From: Monarcha castaneiventris obscurior | Taxonomy: Eukaryota; Chordata; Aves; Passeriformes; Monarchidae | Assembly: GCA_026261815.1 (NCBI GenBank) | Contig: JAMPIT010000510.1 | Span: forward strand, 16,774,001-16,838,000 | Length of the DNA: 64,000 bases | Reading direction: 5' to 3' | In this document: one piece after another, positions 14,575 to 24,700 of the stretch | Layout of the letters: each line of letters begins with the position of its first letter | Position numbering within the stretch: the first letter of the stretch is position 1 | Notes under the pieces: generated by a model | The model's database searches: none | The model's input: the letters and a program-made list of their open reading frames with translations, nothing else | Told to the model about the DNA's origin: nothing | Translations under genes and position numbers: made by a program

Positions 14575-14687
14575 CTGCTGTTTGGAAAGAGGAACCCTCC
14601 CTGATTTGTGGACAGCTTGTCTCTCATCATCGCTGCTGTTCAGAAAGAGGAACCCTCCCCGATTTGTGGACAACTTGTCTCTCTTTC
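14575..14687 (+). repeat. Two-copy tandem repeat, 58-bp unit
   Basis: Two adjacent direct copies of a 58-bp unit start at 14575 and 14633. Both begin CTGCTGTT and share GAAAGAGGAACCCTCC, GATTTGTGGACA and CTTGTCTCTC. They differ at a handful of positions, so the duplication is fairly recent. Confidence 0.85.
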
Positions 14688-15572
14688 TGGTTGCTCTCTG
14701 TTTCTTGTCATCAGGAAAAGGACTGAAGAGTGGGCACGTGAAAAGTTTGGGACACAGAATTCCTAGATAAATGTTATGCTAGAAAGCACAACATGTGACA
14801 AATTTCCAGAGATACTTTGGAGCTAAATGAAGGTAAGAAGTAAAGCCATCTGCCAAGGGCAGTGCTGGCCATGGTTGCTGCTGCCTAAAGTCAATATTTA
14901 CTGTGCATTTCTTATGGTCTGTGGTCCTGAGCATGTTAAAGGTTGATTCGTGGTCAGTATTCACATACAGTACCTAGGAATGCAAGTTAGTGAGCCTTAC
15001 CAGGGCTGGAACTCAGAAAGTTCTGGAAGAGCTAGCACAGGTAAAGAGACATGCACCATGGAATGCACCTTTGCTAGATTTAACCTGGCTAGAAATTTTC
15101 CACATGGAAGCCAAGCTGCAGAAGATTTTTAGCATTGATTATCAAAGTTGCATATCAGTAATATACTGCCAGATTATATCCAGAAATTCGAGCAGCTATT
15201 TCACTGAGAAATTGGAAGTTTGACTGAAACCATGAGTGTTGATGTTCTACGGTATGTGGTGGATGTCTAGTGAGATAATTTTTCTTTGGTTTTTCTCACC
15301 GCTCCAGTGCACAAATGCAGCTCCCTCCTCCCACAGCCCAGCCCTTAGGGCAGCAACCAGCTCCAGCTTGCCCAGGCTGGCAAGTAAGTCTCACCTGGAA
15401 ACAGCCACCTTTGGAAATACAACCCTGAACAGTGCAGCCTGCCATTTTGGCACAATTAAAGTGACAGTCAAAATGAAATGTGAAAACGTGACATGAAAGG
15501 CGAGATTTCAGAATGATAGCTTTCAGCCCTTATTTTTCTATTTTTGGGTTTTCATGCCAACTCCATAACTAG

Positions 15573-16170
15573 AATTTGGGTATATGTGCTTTGGTACACA
15601 CATGTACACACATATACAGCTAATTAGAGTTACAGCTTCTCATTAAAAGATAAAGGCATATATGGATTTAAATTACTAACTCAATTCTTTACAAATGGCA
15701 AAGCCACTTGGCTGCTGAAAAACAATAGAAAAAAAACCACCTTGATACCACTGGGGCTATAAAATATTTTTCAGTTTGACACATTGGTCCTAGATTGTGG
15801 TGTGAGCCACAGAAACCAGAAGACAAAAAGGAAGTGATCTTCCGTGTTCCCAGCGAAATTAATTTATAGAGAAGTGAAATCTACACGCAGACGTCTGTTT
15901 CTCCCAAACATCACGAGCATTAAAAAAAAAAAAAAAAAAAAAAAGTAGGGATGCAGTTTGAGACGCGCTGCTTTCTATCGGCATTTTCAACCTCCTGTGT
16001 AGCCTTCCAACCCTCCCCCCCCAAAAAAAACCCAACCAAAAAAAAAACCCAACTCATAAAACCAAACAAACAAGTAACCCTCCGGAATAAAAGCAGACAA
16101 ACAAGGGAACACCCACAAACCCAGACAGCAGCACCAAACCCAGGTTGAGCGGCTCAGCGTTATTTATTAA
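15573..16170 (+). repeat. Copy B of the diverged direct repeat, abutting the SPART CpG island
   Basis: Second copy of the block at 11603-12117, same orientation, about 3.97 kb downstream. It has gained a pure 23-A tract (15922-15944) and a C/A-rich insertion around 16010-16110. Alignment ends at TTATTTATTA, immediately before the GC-rich SPART promoter starts. Copy A has no CpG island after the matching point, so the breakpoint lies at the island's edge. Confidence 0.75.
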
Positions 16171-16174
16171 CGCA

Positions 16175-16545
16175 CAAAGCCCCGCCCCGGGCCCAGGCTC
16201 CGCTCCGGGTGACGCCAGAGCCGCGACCCTTCGGGCCCGCCCGCTGCCGCCTGATCCGGGCGGGGCGGGGGCGGTACCGCCGGGGCGGGGCGGGCCGGGC
16301 TGGGCTCAGCGCAGCGGAGGCGGCTTGCTCGGTGAGGCGGCTGCGGGCTCGGGTGTCCGGGGCTCCCTGCGGGGCCGGGGGGCGCTGGCTGGAGCGGGGC
16401 GGGCAGGGGGAGGCCGCGGGAGGCACCGGGCGGGCCGTGGGACCCCGCGGTGCGGCCGCGCTGCCGCCGGGGAGCCGGGAGCCCCTGCGGGCAGGTGGTG
16501 GGAGGGAGCGGCGGGAGAGGGCCGTGCTCGGAGCAGGTTGAAGTA
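16175..16545 (+). promoter_or_regulatory. SPART: CpG-island promoter of SPART
   Basis: A sharp change from AT-rich DNA to about 370 bp of very GC- and CpG-rich sequence, with several GGGGCGGGG (Sp1/KLF-type) boxes between about 16255 and 16300 and no TATA box. Such islands drive broadly expressed genes, which fits SPART. It is the only CpG island upstream of the SPART coding exons. Frames read through the island in several registers are composition artefacts. Confidence 0.85.
16280..16331 (+). other. SPART: Probable non-coding first exon of SPART (5' UTR)
   Basis: Human SPART has a non-coding exon 1. Here the best donor in the CpG island is CTCG|GTGAGG, with the exon ending at 16331. Spliced to the acceptor at 20889, it puts a G at position -3 and a G at +4 of the start codon, a good Kozak context. 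The transcription start (about 16280) is an estimate from the GC boxes. Other possible GT donors exist within the island. Confidence 0.45.
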
Positions 16546-19500
16546 ACCCTGATGGTAAATAATGTATTGAGTGTCGTGAGAGGTTGTTTGTCAGGATACG
16601 CCGCAAAACTGCTCCTTTTGTTTCGTGTTCTTGCTTTGTTTTTAAAGGATTCTTGTCAGACAGTTTTGAGTTTCTTGAACCTGGAAGAACGTTGGTAGTG
16701 GTCAGAAACCGGCAGGCACACGGCTGATGAAATAGTATTAAATAGCAGTCTTACATAACAGTAAATTTTCCATGATGTTCTTGGAACCTTTTGGAATGGT
16801 AGTACAGTGTCTTTGTGCTTGGGTGCTGCGAAACACGTCAGTGCTGGGCAGCGCCGCTGGAGATGAAGGGCATTGTGTGCCCGACTGGTTTCCCACTTTC
16901 CCTTCTAGAGAAGTGACAGGGAGGCACCCGGGGCCTAAAAGCTCTGTGGTGAGAGCATGTGATGGAGGTGCAGACCAAGGAGCCAGGAAGGAAGTTCTTT
17001 TGTTAGGACAGGAATCATCTTAAAACAGTAGCAGCAAAATAGACATGCTGGCTGGGTGCTGGGATAGCAGCCCGAGAAGAAGGTGTAGGTTGAAATGTCA
17101 CATGAAGGGTGTTTACTGAAGTATTTGGTAATTTTGAGAGTGGGAGTTACTCTCATATCACCAACTCCCTCTGTTGTCTAGTCTGTGATACTATCTAGCC
17201 GTATGAACTTTTTTCTTTGACTAAAAACTAGGAGTAGGCCATCACTTCATGAAAAATTTAAGGGCTTCTTTAAACAAATTTAAACAAGCTAATTTAAATA
17301 AGCTAAAAGCATAAAAGGGTAAATTTATCAGCTAGTACCTGGCTATTAGTTTATATTCTAGATAACACTTAATTCTTTAAATTCTTGAAAGTTACTAACA
17401 CTTTCCTAATTGCTCTTTTCATACAGAAATAAGGCTTAAACAGTTGTGTCTGCATGGTAATTTTTAATTGGTGGCTGACAGAAAAACAGTTGACAAATAA
17501 GAATAACTCTTGGATTAAGAGTGTTTTAGTTTTGGGGTTTTTTTAAATTTGTTTTGCATTTTCCTCCCCTACTCTCCTTCAAAAATAGTGAGTTGGAAAG
17601 TGTATCCTACCTCTGCCAGTCAGGATGTTTAATCCTCTTAATAAGCCTTAGGCTTCATGTTTACTGTCTAGCAGTGAGATCCACCATTGACCTGTATTTT
17701 TGTTAATACACATTGCTTTTTAATGAAGTGTGCTTTGCTGTTTTAGAGCAAGGATGGGTGAGATGTTAGTTTGCAATATCAAATTAAATTCAAGTTTCAT
17801 TGCTGCACTGTCGCCTCCCTTGGTCAAGTCACTTAAAACCACAGAGTATATCTAGACTGATAAAAAGGGCTCAAGTGCTGGACTGATCTGTGATTATCTA
17901 CAGTGCCCTTTAGCTCTTATCTCAGTTTTGGACTGGCTTTCTCTGAGACAAGTTCCACTAAATCTTAATTAGCACTAAGTGGTACAGTTCTGGGCTGATC
18001 TGAACTGCCCGTAGGACCAAAGTGTGGCTTGCCGTGCTCTTATTGTTCAGTATTACACATTTTTCCATTCATTACAGCTTTAAAACAGAGGAAATAAGAT
18101 TCAGCATTGTGCAAAAGTGGATTACAGATAAATATTAAAACATTCAGGGCACTTAAATACTACATTAAGATCATACACTGAAAATAATAATTAATGAGGA
18201 TATTCCTTGGATATGATCAGATTGCTACTTAAATGTTCTGTTTCAGACAATATTCTTGTGTTGTGAGGGAACAGATAAGCTTATTTAATACCATCCATTC
18301 TTTTGTATTAGTTTTAATGAATTATTAAGAATGAATGACATTCAATTCTTTGGGATGGCTTTTAGTTAGCACGTAGTTATCTTGAAATCTACTGTGAAGT
18401 CCTTCCACCATGTCCAAGTGCTCTGCCAACCAAATGCATAATTTGGAGGTAACAATGCTGCACATACACTGTGAACTTGGGATGTTTCAGACAATCAGAG
18501 TTGCTGAGCCGGCTTTTGTAGCTCCACTGTGCTCTAGTGCTGTGTGGACACTGTTGGTGCTGACATTTCCATTCTCTTACAGACCTTTTCTAGTCTCAGT
18601 AAAGACTGAGCTTTAGCAAGAACAGTGCTGCTGTCAGTATGACAACTATGCAGTGAATAGTAAATTAATTAAATACTAAGTTGAAAGGTAGTTAGGCTTT
18701 TACTTGATGTCTCTTCTTGTTATATGCTAACAATCACTAGCAAAGGAGTTACTAAAATCTATAAAGTATCTTTGCAGTAGCCTCACCCAGAAAAAAACCC
18801 AGATCAATAAACATGGGGCAAAGGGGACTATTGTACTGCAGTTGTGTTCACACAAATAAATAATTTACTTAAAGCCTTAAGAAAGGACTTTATACAGCAT
18901 TAGAGATACAGGCACTAAAAATCTCAAACCAGTAAATTTTGTTCATAAAGAAGAAAATGGTGATGATAGATTAAACTTGTCTGTCCTTCTCAGTCTTCTA
19001 AATATTTTCTATGTCTTAAGAACCTACAATTCTCAAATCAGAGGTCTTTACTGTTAAATTGGTTTTCACCTTCATACCCTTCTTAAAAGGAGAAGTGGAT
19101 TTTTCAATAGTAAGTGCAAGTGTTGACACACAGTGATGTGTTTTGGCAGTCACCGGGTTTTTTTGCTGTAAGGATCCAGCTATATTCACAACCTTGTAAC
19201 GAGTTCTTTCCAATTGCCTTCACTGTAATTGTTTGCTGTTGTGCTGGTCAGGGGCATAATTTTAACTTCTAAAGGTGATATCCTTGATGATTAGTAAATA
19301 TACACTTATGCCAGTGTTGTTCTTTAGCTTAAAGATGCTGAACCTCTTGGCAACAAGTGACTGCAATCAATCAGAAAAATCTCCTCCAGCCCAAAATGTG
19401 TTTATCTGCTACATGATGGGCAGTGAGCCTGGTGGCTTGAGTTGCTGCTGACCCACTCCGCTGGGCTGCCTTCTCAAGCCATCCCTGTCATGTTCTGAGC

Positions 19501-20889
19501 TACAGGTCTGTTATTGGATTGAAACCACACATCTTGACTTTTGCATGAAATTGGATTCTGTAGCGTCATCAAAACAGATGCTTTCCAGATTACATGGCAG
19601 TTCTCTTGTGTGACTGCAGATGCATCAGTCATACAAATGCTGTCTGCATCTTGATTATAAAGAGTGTGGGAGTAGAGCACAGCATTCCATCTTTGCCTCT
19701 TTAAAATCTTTTCGTGACCTGCACTTCTTAAGTTTCTCTGTTTTTGTTGGCATAGAGGAAGGATATTTTCCAGATTATTTTTTTAGTTTGTTGATAGTTA
19801 GACTAAAACAAGAAAAGACATTAAGTAAACATAAATGTAGGTACTATTTCAGGATTTTATTACAAGTTTGGATTTAATTCTCTTTTCTGTCCCAATAATT
19901 ATTTTTTCTTTACTGATTTACTTTCTTCTTTTCATCCATTATGTTTGTAGAGACTAATTCAATCTCTTAGCCTTTGTAGCATTGCCTTGCTAAGCCAAAC
20001 CTCTCAAGGCTGCCACAAAAAAAAAAAAAAACAAACCCAAATTCATTGGAACTAATGATTTGTATTTCCTGTGGTTGGCCAAGGCCAACAATCTCTATAC
20101 AGCTAAAAAACAATGAGTTTACACATTTTAGAATTCAGGCAAACCTACTGGATTCTTTTTTGCTCTTCAGTTGAAATGCATGAGGCAGTTTGAGGAATAC
20201 ATTCTAAAACAGAACTTGCAATATTTTGTACATATTGGTACTTCCAGTTTTTGTCACTGGGGAGCAAGGAGTGTAAAACACCAATTGCCTTCTCTCTCTA
20301 TAAACACTGTAAAGGAAATAAGTAATTCCATGTTTTTATTTTGTAAAGCACAGCTTTAACTGTTCAAAATATTTCACAGTTCTGTGTGTTGATTTTAGTT
20401 GATCAAGATCTCAAAATCTGTTGAGTGTGTTCTCTTAAATTATTCAAATGGAAATGCACTGTTTGTAAGTTCAGCCTTTATTTAAATAGACAAAATGGTA
20501 ACTGAATTTTTTATTACCTTAGAGATGTTTTTCAAAAAGTTAGATTTTTTTAAGTTGTTTATTCCTCTTGTTTGCTATTGATCTTGAAGATGAAAAAATT
20601 AATATCAGGCATGCCTACGTTCTTCTGATGTTTGACTTCCAAGAAATAAATATCTGTGATGTAACTAGATTTGATGGTTGCAGATTCCTTGCTGTCTTGG
20701 AGTCATGTCAACTGACTCTGAATTTTATTAGGAGATAGCCACAACATATCAGATGCTGTTCCAAGCAACTAGATAGATTTCTGCTAATACATGCAGTAGG
20801 GTCATCATTAAGAAGACATTTTATTCTAAGGTAAACATTGTTTGGCTTTCTCTCTGTGTATTCTTATTGATTTTTATTGTAATTTGCAG
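16332..20889 (+). other. SPART: SPART intron 1
   Basis: About 4.6 kb of AT-rich sequence from the proposed donor to TTGCAG at 20889. No repeat family or second exon recognised; small A tract near 20017. Confidence 0.5.
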
Positions 20890-20891
20890 TA

Positions 20892-21725
20892 ATGGAACAA
20901 CTGCAGGATCCGGTTATGCAAGAAGATGCAAATATTAAAGCCATTAATGAAGAGTACAGGAAAGCCTTTACTTTTATCAATAAAGGACTGAACACAGATG
21001 AGCTGGGTCAGAAGGAAGAGGCAAGAAGTTACTATAAGCAAGGGCTTGACCACTTGCTCCGAGGAGTTAGCATTCCATCAGAGGGTCCTGCGTGTGTCGG
21101 GTCCCAGTGGGAGTCTGCCAGGCAAATGCAGCAGAAGATGAGGGAGACCCTGCAAAACGTTCGTGCTCGACTCAGCAACCTAGAGCAAAACACCCCAGTG
21201 GTACAAGCAGGTCCTGCTGCGATGGATATCCCTCCCGGGGTGCCCAAGTTATACCCATCCATTCCTTCCAAAGAAAAGCCAGAGAGACCCCCTGCCCCTA
21301 ATTCTCTGTTTGTACCAAGTCAGCCACCTGCAGCAGATGGAAGTGTTGGAGCTGTGAGTCACGGGCAAATTCCAGCCATGAGTCCATCATCTGCAAAACC
21401 TCTTTGTCTGCCAAACGAAGCACCTCCTGCCTATACGCCTCAAGCTACCAATGGCCACTTCACTGTGTCTTATGGCACAGACTCTGGGGAGTTCTCTTCT
21501 GTGGGTGAGGACTACTACAGCAACAAGTGTACTCAGCCACCTCCCCTGGAAAACCTGGGAGTGGATGCAGATGAGCTGATCTTGATTCCCCAAGGAGTAC
21601 AGATATTTTTTGTGACTCCTGATGGGCAGGTTAGTGCTCCTTCGTATCCTGGATATCTGCGCATTGTGAAGTTCTTGGATACGGATAGCGAAGCTGCTCA
21701 GAATCGTCCACCGGCGTTTCTGCAG
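20892..21725 (+). CDS. SPART: SPART coding exon 1 (gene exon 2): start codon, MIT domain, PPxY
   Basis: The exon begins at 20890 after TTTGCAG. The ATG at 20892 is only two bases into the exon and matches the family's start. 278 codons, ending phase 0 at CAG|GTAACT. The MIT-type helical hairpin is at about residues 10-90 (KGLNTDELGQKEEA, YYKQGLDHLLRG, ESARQMQQKM). A proline-rich stretch follows, then EAPPAYTPQA (PPxY at 178-181), SYGTDSGEFSSVGE, and the conserved DADELILIP / SAPSYPGYLRIV block near the exon end. Confidence 0.96.
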
Positions 21726-24700
21726 GTAACTGGAAAATAATTTTCTCCTTTAATTAAAATTTTAAGAACTGTCATAAAACTTTAACAGGCAATCTTCTTA
21801 GGTTCTTGCTCTTCTGAGCCTAAATATCCATGTGATAATATGAGGGATGTTACACGTGTTGCAGAAATAGTTTTCTTCAAGTACCAAATTTTACGACTTT
21901 CTGTGAAAAGCACCTCTGTGTCTTCCCAAGGTTTTCAAGTGCTGACTGTTCTGGTGAATTCCAGTATGTAAAGGAGTTGACTTAACATATCTTCCCATTT
22001 CATAAAATTGACTTCTTTCCTCACATAGAGAAGACCTGTTAATTCACCTATTGTAACAAATCTGTATAAAATGGAGTCGGGTGCTGCCTGCTTCAGTATC
22101 AGTTAGTGACAAGGTATTGCAGTTATGACAATTGATGATTTGAAATTTGAGGGTCCATGTTAATCCACACTTAGAACTACAAATAAAAAAGATGCATTAT
22201 TTGTACTTTTTCAGTCCTTGTTTGCTTCATGTGGGCATGTTCTGTAATGAATGTGGTGTTTCTGGTTTGGATTCTGACTTTGGATCTCAGTGTTACTGCT
22301 AAGATTGGCAGGTTTGGGGTCTGCTGGTTCCTGGTTTGGGGTCTGCTGGTTCAGCTCCACTTGTGTCAGCAGTCTTCAACAGTAGGCCAGTGACAGCCAT
22401 GTATTTCTGTTTTTCCTGTCATATAAACCTGTCCTAAGATCTCCAGGGTGGTACAGGTGCTGTGAATCCTGACTTGTTTGGCACTTCTTTTCATCTGGGC
22501 CTCAAGATATGAGACCTCAGTTAAGAGGGTACCAGCCTGAATTATAGTCCTGTAAAAATCAGTATTTTCTCTATATTAGACTGTCAGAATAATCAAGAGT
22601 GATAGTTCCAGAAACACATGGGTTGTGTTTTTGGGGGGTTTTCTTTTTTATTTTGTTCAAGGTGGTATAAGGCTTTTTATTTTTCATCATAGAATCATAA
22701 AACAGTTTGGGTTTTATAAACAGAAGGGACCATAAAGATCATTTAATTCCAACCCTGCTGCCATCAGCAGGGAACCTTTCACTAGAAGGTTCCGCTAGAA
22801 ACTTTATGGAAAATCAAGTTTATGGTGCTTATCCATATGTTCTGCCTTTCTTTTTAAAAGCATCCTTTGATTCTTCTATGTACTCATCTTTCCTAGGTTT
22901 GTGACTGGCTGTATCCTCTAATGTGTAACCAGTCTCCTGTTCTGTGCTGCAATACTGGGGTCTACATGTTCCCTGACACCATGTCCCAGATACCAGGGTC
23001 CTACGTGGGAGTTGTGCTGTCTTCAGAGCTTCCAGCAGCTGACAGAGAGCTGTTTGAGGATCTCTTGAAACAGATGTCTGACCTACGAATCCAGGTAAAC
23101 TTCTGGCCTGTCTGTTATAAGCCAATAAAGAAAGGTGTAAATCATCAATGTGTTCTCACATTTACATTTAGTTGTGTAAAATGACAAATTTTTGTCTTGG
23201 TTGGTAAGCTCATCAGTGAGAAATAGATAAAGTAGCCAAGATTAAGCAGCTTTGTAATGAAATTGTAGGTCCTATGAGATGAGATAGCAGAAATTTTAAA
23301 ATACTAAATCGTAAGCACAGAGTGGAATTTGACACCATTTTTTATCTTTTCTCTATTTTTCCAAAAGAGAACAGAACCCAAAGTGAAATTGTTTTCAGGA
23401 GAAAGCATGCTTTCCCTTGTGTGTGCATGCACACAACTCTCTGTGTTGTTTTGATGATACTGTTCTTGGAATATCCTGCCCAAACGTGTTGAGAGTTCAA
23501 AAATGTTAAGTCACCTCAGAGGAGATCTGACAAAATAGTATGTACCTCAAAAATCTTCCAACAAGATCTCAAAATAGATAAATCTGGTGCCTTACTGCAG
23601 TAAGTTGTTGACAGGTAGAGAAAATAGCAAATAACCCCCCACAGTCTTAACAAATGTGTAGTAAAATTCAGTGACGACGCAAAGTGGGCAATATTACTAT
23701 AAGAGCACTGGAGCACCATTTCAGGAAGAGTGGTAATCAGTAACTACTTAAAAGATCATAGCATGATTAAATCTTTTAATGAAAGAATTTTGTTGAATTG
23801 CCAAAATGTGAAAGCAGTGAGGATGAAGGACCGGTTTGGAGCATCCTGCGAGGGCAGAGTTCTGTTACGTATAAATCCCAGTGAGTTCAGCAGGTAATTT
23901 CACTAGTCACTGGAGGTCACAGATTTTTACTTAAAAGGGGAAAGTACTACAGAATTATGTGATATTGACTCCCTGCATAAAATTCTGTCATTTTTCCTAC
24001 GTAGAAGTAGTTCAAATTTGGTATCTCATTGGTTCCTTATTTTTCTAAAGCTCATGTTTTTGTTACTGTTCCCTAATACAATGTCACAGGTGCCAGGATC
24101 CCATGAGAGAGTAGGGTTACCTTCAGAGCTCCCAGCAACTGAGAGAGCACATTTTGGAGATAAATTTAAACAGAGGTCTGGCCACAAAGTCCAGGTAAAT
24201 GCCAGGACATTCCAATATTCTATAGTAAAAAAAAAAAAGTCACAGAAATGCATGTTAAAACTGCTGATTTGATTGACAGCAGCTGTGTATGCTCTGTCAT
24301 GTGATTATTTTTTCGTTGGGTGGCTTTTTTGGTTTGTTTTGTTGTTGTTGTTTGGTTTCTTGTCAAACACCAATTCAGTTACTGCAGCCTGCCACATTTT
24401 TCAAATCAGCATATTTCTTAAGTTTTAAAATCTGTGATATAGCGCAAGTATTCCAAAGTCTAGTCTGATGGCCATTTAATGTGTCTGTTTTACATAGTAC
24501 TCATGAGGATCTAATTGACAGCTATATTTAATATAATTATAGTACTGAGTCACCTGTCTTATTAGAGAATCCGGTTTTGCTCCTTAGTACAGATTTTAGA
24601 AGTCTTGTTGACTAGTTTTCTATATAGTGACCCTACCTGTGGTGTAACTAAATTACATCTGGAACATAGTTTGGGTTTTTTAATAGTTTTTTTGTTTGTT

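Larger units (their letters stand above)
21726..22896 (+). other. SPART: SPART intron 2
   Basis: Contains a two-copy 22-bp tandem repeat (22311-22353) and a CR1 3'-end fragment close to the next acceptor (TTTCCTAG, ending 22896). Otherwise unremarkable. Confidence 0.8.

Noticed and set aside
16145..16606. Overlapping frames of 110-148 codons on both strands
   Set aside because: Composition artefacts of the SPART CpG island; exon 1 of this gene is non-coding in human.
21032..21593. Minus- and plus-strand frames overlapping SPART exon 2
   Set aside because: Shadows of the conserved spartin reading frame.
23480..23740. Possible old CR1 in SPART intron 3 (GTGACGACGCAAAGTGGGCA)
   Set aside because: Only one short stretch recalls the CR1 'ADDTK' region; flanks do not align, so support is too thin.
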